DNA of 64,000 nt from Hyperoodon ampullatus (taxonomy: Eukaryota > Chordata > Mammalia > Artiodactyla > Ziphiidae), in assembly GCA_949752795.1 (NCBI GenBank), contig OX457065.1, positions 1,736,001 through 1,800,000 of the forward strand, given 5' to 3'. Positions 1 through 11,800 of this stretch are shown one piece after another. The notes below the pieces were generated by a model, which was not told the DNA's origin, did not search any database, and was given only the letters and a program-made list of their open reading frames with translations. Every line of letters begins with the position of its first letter. Position 1 is the stretch's first letter. The position numbers were made by a program, and so were the translations under genes.

Positions 1-3000
1 AAAAAACACTTTTCTTTTCCATCTATATGACATGAGCAATGTTTACCAACCTAATGTGATCATGATTTCTAAGTCCACTAAGTCAAATCATGATGCTGCA
101 CACCTTAAGCTCATACAGTGCTGTATGTCAATCACGTCTCAATAAAACTGGAAAGCAACATCAGCGACAACAAAAAGAGTTTGGTCAGAGAGGGTGTCAC
201 TAACTCAGCTGCACGCCTTACTGCTGCCAATAAAATGCAGAACCAACCAAATACGGGGCCCTCTGAGGTACTTAGCAGCTGACAGCTCCAGGGCCCAAAA
301 TGCAGTGAGCAAAGTGGCATCCGGATGCCCTGACGGAGATTACTCAGCCCCTCCTCCTAGCATCTGCTAAAGGTGCAGCAGATACGTCCGTTCCAGTGAA
401 GCGAGGTGGGATAATTGCCTTCCATAAACCAAGTTCGAAACTGATATGGAAATTATTATTCCTCCTGCCTCAAAGTAATTTCCTACGCTTTGGGGAATGC
501 AGCCTCCAGGAATGATTTATCTTCCATCGCAAAGCAGTTCTGAAGTCTAAGGGGCCAGGAGATTAAGACCCTTCATTAACATGTGTGATCTCTTCAGAGG
601 CGTCTTCTGGCAGCCGTGGCCCCGCGGCTCTGAAAAGGTTCTCGTGCCAAAGGGCTCCTCAGGGGCCGCTGTCGAGATCAATTTGGAACTGGCCTTCTGG
701 GAAATCACTAATGGTCTGCAGAAGGCACACGGCATGACTTTTAGGATGGCCCATTAATGAAGAGCTCCACAGCTGTCCCGAGATTTCAGAAAAGGGAAGC
801 CCAGGGCCAGATGTTGGTGTGACTGACCTGGTCTCTGCGTGAAGAGCTCTGAGCTCTGCCTTCAAGCCCAGGTCTCCTTCTCCCCGCACAAAAAAGGGCC
901 TGTGTTTGCCCTTGCTCCCAACAGTGAGCCGCCGCCCGCAGGCCATGAGGAGGGGCCGCACCGACGGGTGCTCTGGCCTCCCGCTGCTCCCGTGCATCCT
1001 CCCAGGGGCCAGCCAGATGCACAGCAACGGTGATGCAGGCACCCCATGCCATCCGGGACGCTCCTGCTGCAGTGTCATGATCCACAGAAAAGAGAGCGGC
1101 AGGCCACTCCTTCATCCCTCCCCCCATTCCACCCTGAATGCAGGGAGCCCCGGGCGAGGTGCCGGTCTGCCTCAAAGACATCTCCAACACGACCCGCCTC
1201 CGTGTCCAGGACACAGAGAAGCCACAGGCCCAGGCTGGGGGCAAGCCGGGGTACAGCTGGGATTCAGCGCCGGGGATTTCTTTTGTCCTGTGGTCACCCT
1301 TCCACTGACTGCACCTGATACTGGTTTTCCATTTCCCGAGTTAGAATAACCCCTCCTCTTAAAATAGCTTGCCAGTGAAAAAGAAAGCTGAGTCAAAGAG
1401 AACAATGAGGAAATGATAACTCAGTGCAGACAGCTGCAGCCACCACAGCGCCGGCGGCCTGTGACAACGAGGACACGCAGGGTCTCCCTCTGACAGGAGG
1501 CGGGGGGCGCACCAGGCCCCTCTCTCAGCACCGGGCACTGGAAGACTCACTGAGAGCAGAGACGGAGGAGGCTGGAGACAGAAATGACCCGCACAGGAGG
1601 TGGACATTTATTAGGCAAACCTTCAAAGGGTCCTGGAGGATGAGGAAGCAGAAAGCCCCACTGCCAGTGAGGCAACCACCAGAGCGAGCAGAGGGCTGGA
1701 TGGCAGGTGGACACAGAGCTCCGGGCCGCCTCCTCACTGGATAGCAGGTTCACGTCCAGACCCAGGTCAAGGTCACCTCAGCTCGAAGCTGCCCCAGCAC
1801 AGCCAGGCGATCCCCTCTGCTCACTGGTCACCTGCCCCTCATTTTCTTGCTTGCCTGCTGACTGCCGGCTTCCTGGAGGTGGGCCCCCGGCTCACTAGGC
1901 TCAGACCCCTGATTCCTGCCACAGGCACCAGGCCTCTGCAGGGGACTGAACGGTCCTAGCTCCTCTGGCTCCCCACCTGCAGAGCCAAGGGGCTGATCAT
2001 CTTTATGGTGCTTTCCGGTTTCTCAGAGTCCACGAATGTTAACAAGGATTGTCCTGGGGTGGTCAGTCGCCCTAGCTTTCCACTGTTCCTTAATTTCTCA
2101 ATGTCTTATCGTGAATATGTTCACAGAAGAAGAGGGCAAATTTTATTTACAACGATAAAATTAAATGACCCAAGATGAGCGAGTCGGGAAGAGACTGTTC
2201 CATGAGGGAGAAATGGCCACGGCTGGAGGAGCGCTAGGAGGAGGTGGGCGAAGGTCCTGGGGACCTCCGTCCCCAGAGATGACTCCTATCCCTGCTTGAA
2301 GGACGGAGGACAATGGGGCCAGCACAGACTGCCCAGAGGAAGGCCCGTGAGTTCTCAAGGAGGAACCTCTCCTCAGACCCAGAGGAGACCCTGAAGACAG
2401 GGCAGTTCTGTGTGGGCATGGAGGCAACACTTATTCTTAGAGGTTTTGCAAGGAACCGTGTTTGCAAAGACAGCTGCAGTGTGATTTTGGACCTGGATGA
2501 AACAGGAAGTAACAGGCAGAGGTAAAAGGGATTCTTCAGGCTGAGAACTGGCTCCCAACCTTCCTGTAAGAATGTGCTCGGTCCCGTCTTATGTAACATT
2601 AATTTTTTTTTTCCTGGAAGGAGAACAGCATGAACTTTCCAAGTCTGCAGATGGCTCCAAGCTCTTCTGGGTGGTGAAATGCCAAACGGATGGCAATAAA
2701 CAATCGGGACTTTACTGAGAATGCAGGAGAGGTTAGACGAGCACACAGTGATGAACTTAAGGGGAATGGTCACAGTCGTATGGGCACGGAGCTCAGAGCT
2801 CTGCTATGAAATGTTCTAAAACGGATGATGATGATGGTTGTACTACTCTGTAAATATACTGCCCTGATGGGCAGCTACAGTCAGGACGGCCTAATCAGAG
2901 CAGACGGTAGAGCTGGACACGAATGGAGGTGGATGGACCACGGACCATGGGCTCACACCACGACCTGTCACTGCACCAGGGCCCCTCATCAGAGCCACCG

Positions 3001-3150
3001 TGCCCTTCCAAGCATCAGTCTCATCCATAAGGTGGGGCTGTCATCCCTACCTTCACCAGCTGCCATGAGCATTATAAACAGCGCCTGTGCACAGAGCTGG
3101 GTTCTATGAGCGGCTCTGTGAGCATTTGATATGGCAGAGCTCGGTGCTGG
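1..3150. other. MGLL intron 2, unique sequence
   Basis: I recognise no exon and no clear interspersed repeat. Short frames on both strands lack features of real coding sequence. MGLL exon 3, whose human protein begins ALIFVSHGAGEHSG, was looked for on the minus strand and not found here or elsewhere below 18.2 kb. Confidence 0.6.
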
Positions 3151-3340
3151 AGAGAGAACAGTGCCTTTAAAGCAAACAGATGTGGGTTCAAATCCTGGCT
3201 CTGCATTCATTAGCCCATGGTTCTCTGGGACCAGTTTCTACGTCAATAAAATATGAAGAATGATGCCAACCCGCTGGTGTGTTGTAAGATTCAGGGAGGT
3301 GAAGCCAAAGAAGTACCTAGCAAGGTGTCAGACTCGGGTG
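3151..3340 (+). repeat. MIR SINE fragment
   Basis: The sequence contains the MIR-like core 'gtgggttcaaatcctggctctgc' pattern in shorter matching pieces (3183-3205), followed by the 'tcaataaaatatgaagaatgatgcc' type segment and 'agattcaggga'. It is a diverged sense copy. Confidence 0.7.
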
Positions 3341-3572
3341 TGGGCCTTCCTGAAGACTAGTTTCCTTTCCTTTCCAAAGATGATGCAAGGCCTGAAGACA
3401 TGCATTCAATTTTTGTTGTCAAATTTCTAACCTCTTTTCCATGATTATCTTTTTAATATGGTAGAGATCACAGTTTTATACTTAAATTTATATTACTTCT
3501 CTGTACCATTATATCCTAAATAACTTTGTGTCATTAGTTTTTTTGGTAAACGTCGTTAAAAATGTTCGCATA

Positions 3573-3773
3573 GGGCTTCCCTGGTGGCGTAGTGGTTGGG
3601 AGTCCGCCTGCCGATACGCAGGGGACACGGGTTTGTGCCCCGGTCCGGGAAGATCCCACATGCCGCGGAGCGGCTGGGCCCATGAGCCATGGCCGCTGAG
3701 CCTGTGCGTCCGGAGCCTGTGCTCCGCAACGGGAGAGGCCACGGCAGTGAGAGACCCACGTACCACACACACA
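3573..3773 (+). mobile_element. CHR-2-type SINE with 15-bp target duplication
   Basis: This is a tRNA-derived cetartiodactyl SINE of about 200 bp. It carries an A-box-like TGGCGTAGTGG segment, a B-box-like GGGTTTGTGCCCC and a CA-containing A-rich tail. It is flanked by perfect copies of AAAAATGTTCGCATA (3558-3572 and 3774-3788), showing insertion by L1-driven target-primed reverse transcription. It sits in MGLL intron 2, antisense to the gene. Confidence 0.93.
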
Positions 3774-4330
3774 AAAAATGTTCGCATAACATTCCTTAAC
3801 TCATTTCCTTAGGTATTTGCATTTTTTGGTAACAGCTTTAATGAGATAATTCACAGATCATATAATTTGCTCTTTTAAAGTGTACAACTCAGTGGTTTTT
3901 AGTATGTTTACAGAGTAGTACAACCATCATCATAATCAGTTTTAGAACATTTTCATCACCCCAAAAAGAAACCTTGTATCTTTAGCTATCACCCCGCAAC
4001 TTTCCCAACCTCTGCCCCAGCCCCTGGCAACCGCTAATCTACTTCCTGTCTCCACAGATTTGCCTATGCTGGACACTTCATGTAAACGGAGTCATATAAT
4101 ATGTCACCTTTCGTGACTGGCTTCTTTCACCTAGCATAATTGTTTCTGGTTCACCAATGTGTAAGTACTTCATTCCTTTTTATGCCCAAATAATATTCCA
4201 TTGTATTGATATGCCACATTTTATTTATCCATTCATCAGTTATGGACATTGGATTGTTTCCACATTTTGACTATTATGAATAATGCTGCTATGAATATTT
4301 GTGTACAACTGTCATCAGGGAGATGCAAAT

Positions 4331-4332
<2 letters not shown>

Positions 4333-4400
<68 letters not shown>
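4333..4400. repeat. (TA)34 microsatellite
   Basis: A pure TA run of 68 bases inside the antisense L1. Such runs are highly mutable and may be polymorphic. Confidence 0.97.
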
Positions 4401-4403
<3 letters not shown>

Positions 4404-5822
4404 CTTTTTCAGATTCTTTTCCATTACAGGTTATTACAAAACATTATAGTTTCCTGTGATATACAGTAGGTCCTTATTTATCTATTTTATATATAGTAGT
4501 GTGTATCTGTTAAACCCGAATTGTTTTTGCTATATACCTAGGAATGGAATTGCTGGGTCATATGCTAACAGTGTTTAACTTCTGAGTAACTGTCAGACTA
4601 TCTTCCAAAGTGGCTGCAGCATTTTAAATTCCCACCAGTAGTGCATGAGGGTCCAGATTTCTCCACATCCTCCCCAATACTTGTCATTTTCTGCCTTTTT
4701 TATTACAGCCACCCTGGTGGATGGGAAGTGGTACCTCACTGTGGTTTTCATTTGCATTTCCCTGATGACAACTGATGCTGAGCATCTTTTTATATGCTCA
4801 TTGGCCATTTGTATATCTTCTTTGGGCAAATGTTACTCAGGTCTTTTGCCCATTTTTTTGATTGGGTTGTCTTTCTATCACTGAATTACAAGCATTCTTT
4901 TTATATTCTAGATACAATTCCCTTACCACATAGATGATTTCCAAGTATTTTCTCCCATTTTGTGAACTGTCTTTTAGTTTTCTTGACAGTTTACTTTGAA
5001 GCACGAAAGTTTTTAATTCTGATGAAGTCCAATATATCAGTTTTTTCTTTTGTAACTTGTCCTTTTGGTGTCCTCTACGAAACCACTGTTAAATCCAAGG
5101 TCATGAATATTTGCTCCTATGTCTTCTTCTAAGAGTTTTATAGTTGTAGCCCTTGCATTTAGGTTTCTGAGTTTATTTTTGTATATGGTGTGAGGAAGAG
5201 GTCCAACTTCCTTCTTTTGCATGTAGATATCCAAGTGTCCCAGCAACATTTGTTGAAAACACTATTATTTTCCTATTGAGTTCTTTTGGCATTCTTGTCA
5301 AAAATCAATTAATCATAGATATATGGGTTTTCCTGGACTCTCAATTCTTTTCCATCCTTATGCCAACAGCACACTGGTTTGTTTATTGTTGTTTTATAGT
5401 AAGTTTTGAAATCAGAAAATGTGAGTCCTCCAACTTTGTTCTTCTTCTTCAAGATTGTTTTGGCTTTTCTGGGCCCCTTGAGCTTCCACATGAATTTTAG
5501 AAACAGCTGATCAATTTCCAGAAAGAAGCCATCTGGGATTCTCATAGGGATTATATTAAATCTGCAGATCAATTTGGGGAGTACTGCCATGTTAACAATA
5601 TTAAGTCTTCCAATCCATGATTATGGAATGTCTTTCCACTCATTTGGATTTTCTTTAACTTCTCTCAGCAGTGTTTTGCAGTTTTCAGAATACAAGTTTT
5701 GCATTTCTTTTGTTAAATTTATTTCTAAGCATTTCTATTCTCTCTGATGCTCTTTTAAATGAAATTGTCTTAATTTCATTTTCAGATTGTTCACTGCATG
5801 TATATAGAAATACAATCGATTT

Positions 5823-6056
5823 ATTTATTTATTTATTCATTTATTTTATTTTATTTTTTTTTTTGCAGTACACGGGCCTCTCACTGTTACGGCCTCTCCT
5901 GTTGCGAAGCACAGGCTCCGGACACGCAGGCTCAGCGGCCATGGCTCACGGGCCCAGCCGCTCCGTGGCATGTGAGATCTTCCCGGACCGGGGCACGAAC
6001 CCATGTCCCCTGCAATGGCAGCCGGACTCTCAACCACTGCGCCACCAGGGAAGCCC
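5823..6056 (-). mobile_element. CHR-2-type SINE inserted in antisense L1
   Basis: The inverted SINE has a T-rich tail at 5823-5867 that includes TTTA repeats. The target site TACAATCGATTT is duplicated at 5811-5822 and 6057-6068. The insertion splits the L1 and is therefore younger than it. Confidence 0.93.
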
Positions 6057-7684
6057 TACAATCGATTTTTATAATCTTGTTGAATTCATTTATTAGTTCT
6101 AATAGTTTTTAGTGGATTCCTTAGGATTTACTACATACAAGATCATGTCATCTGCAAATAGAGATAGTTTTAGTTTTTCCTTTTCAATCTGGATGCCTTT
6201 TCTTTCTTTTTCTTGCCTAATTGCCATAACTAGACCCTCAGTACAGGGATGCATAGCAGTGGTAAGATGGACATCCTTGTCTTGTTCCTTACCTTAGGAA
6301 AAAAGCATACAGTCATTTATCATTAAGTATGGTATTAGCTTGAGACTTTTGTCATTGTTCTTTATCAGGCTGAGGAAGGTCCCCTCAATTCATAGTTTGT
6401 TGGATGTTTTTATCATGAAAGTGTGTTGGATTCTGTCAAACACTTCTTCTGCATATACTGAGATGATCATGTGAGTTTTTTTTATTTTACTAATATAGTG
6501 TATTGTAGTAATTGAGTTTCAGATATTAAACCATCCTTGCATTCTGGGGATAAATCTCACTTGGTAATATTGTATAATTCTTTTTTCTGTTGTTGGATTC
6601 AGTTTGTTAGTAGTTAACTGAGGATTTCTGCATCAATGTTTATAAGAAATATTAGCCTGTAGTTTTCTTTTCTTGCACGTCTTTGTTTGCTTTTGGCATC
6701 CCGGTAATAATGGCCACTTAGAATGAGTTGGGAAGTGCTTCCTCTTCTAAGAAAAATCTGTGAATAATTAGTATTCATTCTTCTTTACATGTTTAGTAGA
6801 TTTCAATAGTGAAGCCATCTGGGCCTGGGCTTCTCTTTGTGGGTAGTTGTTTTGCTTATTAATTCGATCTCATTACTTGTTATAAGTCTATTCAGATTTT
6901 TTTTTATTTCTTCTTAGGTCAGTTTTGCTAGTGTGCATCTTTCTAGAAATGTGTTCACTTTATCTAAGTTACCTAATTTATTGGTGTACAATTGCTCATA
7001 CTATTCCTTTATAACTTTTTATTTATGAAAGATTGGTACTAATGTTTCCTCTTTCATTTCTGATTCTAGTAATTTAAGTCCTCTCCCTTTTCTTCTTGAT
7101 CAGTCTAGAGATTTGTCAGTTTTGTTGATCTTTTCAAACAGCCAACTTTTGGATTCGTTTATTTTCTCTATGGTTTTTCTATTCTCTACTTCACTAATTT
7201 CTGATCTCATCTTTATTATTTCCTTCCTTCTGCTTGCTTTAGGTTTAATTTACTATTCTTTTTCTAGTGTCTTAAGGAGACAGACTGGTCCTATAGCCAC
7301 CTCTAGCTACAAATAACACTGGGAAGTGAGAATGGTTTTAATCAGGTGTAAATATTCCAATCATTAGTCATAAAGCCACCCCCCCTGCCACCCCGGGGAC
7401 AAAAATCAGTAAGAAAGGAGGAGGAATGGCTAGAGAGAAGGCAACTACGGGGTCTACACAGTACTGACAAGAGTTTGTCCCTGGTATCTCCCACTCTTGT
7501 GTCTGAACCTGTCTGAACCTGCCAGCCGGCCAGTAGGGTTTGCTGAAACCAGATGGTCTTAGACACAAGACATCAAGGCAAAGGCAACTTCAGACAGGCT
7601 GGGGCATCTACCATGGAATCACAGAGAAGCAAAAATGTGAAAAGTCAGGATCCTCATCCAAGTTCAGTCATGGAAGATTCACCC

Positions 7685-7902
7685 AATTAGAGGAAAGACT
7701 CACAGAGGAAAGATCATGTGAAGACACAGCGAGAAGGTGGCCATCTACAAGCCAGAAGAGAGCTCTCACCAGAAACCAACCCAACCAGCACCTGGATCTT
7801 GGACCTTCAGCCTTCAGGACTGTGAGAAAAATAAATTTCTGTTGTTTAAGCCACCAGGCCTGTCGTATTTTGTTATGGCAGCCCTAGCAGACTAATACAA
7901 GG
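7685..7902 (-). mobile_element. MLT1-type LTR (ERVL-MaLR), antisense, partial
   Basis: Contains the characteristic inverted blocks 'gtgaagacacagcgagaagg', 'aagccagaagagagctctca' and 'aaataaatttctgttgttta', and ends in 'cagcagcc'-like 'agccctagcagactaatac'. It is a diverged solo LTR end with no internal retroviral sequence seen. The sequence before it (7276-7684) is unassigned. Confidence 0.75.
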
Positions 7903-8764
7903 ACCGTTCAAATTCAGGCTCCTGAACCAGCGATTCCAAACTCTTCTTCTGCCATGTACCATAGACTATAGTTTCCAAAGACTTCCTGTCGTTTTCAGAA
8001 CATACCTCCATGCCTGTGTGAAAGTGGTTCCTCCAACCACATTCAAGGGCCGACTTAAAGTCACCTCAACTTTTCCCCGAAACCACACCCCCTCCCCCCG
8101 AATGCACTGCCCTCACAAGCAAACTCCCACGGTGCTTGGAACTGTCTCCCTGATAGATGTGGGGAGATGTCTTCAAAGGCAGACAGGGGGCTGTTTCATT
8201 TCCATATCTCCAAACCAGAATGAGACACGGCACACACAAGATGTTCAGAAAGAACTCATGGGATTGGAGGTCTGCAGTCAAGCAGACCCTGGGTCTCCAT
8301 GTCGCTTTGAGGACCCCCCATCGCTGTCTACCACAGCGCTGAGTTTACATCTGGAGCTCAGTTAATGCCCACTGAATCATCCCCCACATCAAGAAGAAGC
8401 TGACACCACTCCAGATTCTGGTGTCCACACTGACTTCTGTGCTAACACGGAAAACACTGTCTGCCGTCCTGCAGTTCCCACTTGCAGGGGTGTCTTCACA
8501 CACAGACCTTTACTTCAAAGTTAAATTGGCCAAAACCCAGCCACCTAGTATCCCAAGGGATCAACTGTAGGGAATGTTCCCATCCTAGGTGTTACTAACT
8601 CGTTCACTCATGCTTCTGGATTTAGGTGCTGCATTTCCTGCACAAACAGGTAGCCCCTCTGACCTATACTTGATGGAAATGTTCTGTTCTTTTCCTCGAA
8701 AACCATGCCAGAAGGGATTTTTGAGACTCATCTAGCCCAATCATCTTACTCTAAATACGGGAAG
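7903..8764. other. MGLL intron 2, unique sequence
   Basis: No coding, RNA or repeat signal that I can support. A C-rich stretch lies around 8080-8110. Confidence 0.5.
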
Positions 8765-8885
8765 TTCATTCATTCATTCAACAAACATGTTGAGATCCCT
8801 TAGTTTGTGCCAGGCACGGAACTCTACAAGGGGCACGCACTAAGGAAGCATGAATTCTGCCCTGGAGAAGCTCACAGGTTGTTCT
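8765..8885 (-). repeat. L2 LINE 3'-end fragment, antisense
   Basis: The block 'cattcattcattcaacaaac' followed by 'tttgtgccaggcac' and 'gccctggagaagctcaca' is the inverted tail of L2. Confidence 0.7.
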
Positions 8886-11800
8886 ACCACTATGAGATGC
8901 AAAACACACCAGAGTTACATAAAATACAAAACCCTCTGGGAACTTGCTGGAAGGTCTAAATGAGGAAACCTTGTCCAGAGTCACTCAGAGGCAGAAATAA
9001 AATTTCAACCCTGGTTTCCCACATCTCAGCACAAAAATCTTTCCCATTGTTGAACGTGACAGATTCAACAATGGCCACAAACTATCCTCCCCTCACCTTG
9101 CTCCGTGGATGCGTCCCCACCACCTCCGGGCTGACTGACTTCGACATCTGCAAACTCGACACAAGCAGAGACTTGGAAAGCACGCTGTTGCTCACAATGC
9201 CACCCTAACAGCCTGGGAGAGGAGGACAGGGGATGTGGGGAAGGACAGACGTGCTCCCAGCAACAGCCTGCCAGGGCCAGACACTTGAGACCAGCAGCCC
9301 CCCGCCAGCTGCCAGTCCTGCACAGAGACACATGGAGAGCCCAGCCAAGACTAGCACAAGGACTGCCCGGCTGAGCCCAGCACAGGGCGCCAACCCAGAG
9401 AGTTCCTGATGCACCGACCACCCTGCCACTGCAGACGCGGCAGGTGCCAGGATGGCCCTTGTAGCACAGGCTCATTCTGTAGCACAAGCATCTCCACACA
9501 CCCCGGCCCGCAATCGGGACCAAAGGAGACACACACGGCAAGGACTGAAGCCACTGAAGATGGGACTCTGAGAAGCGGGTGGGTCTGTCTGCACTGGCCC
9601 CCAGCCTCGCTCCCTAAGAGTCATTTGGTCCTCCAGCCAGTCAAGAGTGACACCTCAAACACAGTCACAGAGGTCTCATGTGACATTAAAGAAAGTATCT
9701 AACTTGCTACCTATGTGTTATCTCAAAAAGAATTTCACCACCAACGGCTTCCCCATGACTTTGTAAACTAAGCATCTACAGAAGTTTATTGTGGAGTTTG
9801 AAATCTCACTGAAATGGAACTGAGTTTTAACTGTTAAGGAAAAAAAAAAAGTAAAAACCTGGGGTCTGGGGAAAGCACACAGCCTGCAACATGGGGAGAG
9901 AGGTCAAGGTGGAGTTTATAAAGGTTACTTCTGTGCCTCTGGGTCTCTGCGACTCACGCCAGCCAGGACGGTGGAGGGGAGTAAGGAAGGGTGGCGAGTA
10001 ACAGACAAGCCCACGGTCCCCAGGGCTCACCAGCCAGACGGTGGGTGCCAGGCGCTGACCACCCACTGATGTCTAACCGTATAATCACCTGGGGGAGAGG
10101 TGAGAAGACCGACACACTGGTCCAGTGACGGCCCCCACGCCGTCCGTGTGGACTCAGGCTGGTCCTGGGGCCTGGCTCCACGGCCTTCGCCATTCTCTGC
10201 TGCACCATCCGGCTGTGCACATACCTCTACAAGAGTGACTCAACAGGAAGAACAGAGCGGAGCTCCTAAAATGTCTAAAGGCAGCGCTTCCTAAGCGGGG
10301 GCCTTTCATCTCTAATCCAGCCGCCGTGGACAGCCTGGGGAAAAGTGGCCTGCTCTGACCAGGAGAGCCTGACCAGAGCCCGGGGTGACCCAGCCTGCAG
10401 CTTCCTCCCTGCCTTGCAGCTCCTTCTCTCGCCATTCTTCCTTCCACCCTCCCCCCGACTCCACTCAGGGCCCCCACCTCCTCTGTGTCTTTTCTTTTGT
10501 TCCTGGAGGCCTCCTGGGTTTCTCCTCCCACCTCTGGGTCTAAGTCAGGCTCCTGCGTCCTCCTGAGGCCCGTCTACCCCCGCTCCTCAGCCCCCTGGGC
10601 GCCGCACAGGTGCCCATGCACTCTTCAGCACTGAAAACACAACCACCAGGACAGAGGCGTGGGAAATGATTCCTTTGGTGGGGGCAGGGGGCGGGGAGAA
10701 GGGTGGCAATTAGGACCTCTCTAAGCCGGGCCCCAAGCCAGACATTTGTTAAAACGCTTACTGGGAAGGGCTGATCTGTGGTTTAAACCCACAAGAGGAA
10801 GGTGTGGGAGCAGCTACTGAGAGACAGGGTGGGGCGGAAGAACTCCGGGGTTGCCCTCTGGCCCCGCCAGCCCCCGGGTGACCATGCCCACCCTCTGAGC
10901 CACCTCCCCTCACATGATGAGGCTGCACAGAGTGCTGGGGTCGCGGGCCGCCCCGACCTTGACAGTCTGGGGGAGTCTGTGATCCACCGTCCTTTCTGGG
11001 AAACAGCATATACTCGCACACCATGATGTCGACAGGTCCGCAAACTCCACCCCCAAACCCTCCACCAGCCGTGGGATGCCCCCAGGGAGGACGCATTGCC
11101 CAAACCCTCCTTCTGTTCTGCCCCTCCTCTTCCTCCCTCCTCCCCCCTTCCTTCCAGAAGGTTAATGAGAAGAGCTCCTTTGAACCTTTCTGAGGACGGT
11201 GAGAAACTTTCCACTGCTGCGTACCAGAGAGCCTGCCCAACGCCAGAGCGGAGACTGATGCCCAGCGAAGTGCGGGAGGGACGCCTGCTGCCGTGAGCCG
11301 CAACAGCGTGACACAGAGCAAGCTCCTCTGGTGGCCCTCTTCCCTGCACCCGCCCCTCTGGGAGTGGACCAGGCCCTCGATACAGAGAAAACGTCACCCC
11401 CAGTCCCACTCGATGGCCACCACTGCCTCCCCACCCCCACCCCAGTGAACAAGCCTGTGTGAAGTGAAAGCACCTCCTCCAACAAGAGACTTGGCTGACC
11501 CTAAATATGGGACAAGGGTCATCCTGTAATCTCAGCCGCAAAGATTCGCACCACTAAGGACCGTTTCCCCATTGAGACAATAACAGATGTTTGCCTGGCA
11601 CTGGGGGACAAAGTGCGCCTGGGATCAGCATCTCTACCTAAAAGGTGCCAAGAGACAGACAATGGTGAACATGGCTCTCGTTCAGGAAGCAGCTTATTTT
11701 GCTGTTTTTTTCCTTCAACTCCACTGCAAACAAAGACAGACTTGTATCTGAAGAACATTCTTAAAGCAACTGGAAAAAATTATCCCTTAACGTAGCTGTT

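Larger units (their letters stand above)
3820..7275 (-). mobile_element. L1 LINE, antisense to window, old (L1M-like), 3' UTR and ORF2 remnants
   Basis: The plus strand carries the reverse complement of L1. The 3' UTR comes first ('gtgtacaactcagtgg', 'cctctgccccagcccctggc'), then the reverse-transcriptase region in inverted order, for example 'gaagccatctgggcctgggc' at 6813-6832 and 'attcccaccagtagtgcatg' near 4631. The translated minus strand near 5309-5590 is recognisable ORF2 (KFMWKLKGPRKAKTIL) but full of stops. It is interrupted by a (TA)n run and one CHR-2 SINE. It lies in sense with MGLL transcription and is ancient. Confidence 0.9.

Noticed and set aside
3573..3773. tRNA gene from the A-box and B-box-like motifs
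   Set aside because: The motifs belong to a tRNA-derived SINE with target duplications and an A-rich tail. No tRNA cloverleaf was seen.
10758..11541. Two overlapping minus-strand frames of 187 and 252 codons in MGLL intron 2
   Set aside because: No recognisable domain, wholly intronic, and overlapping each other in different frames. Treated as chance.
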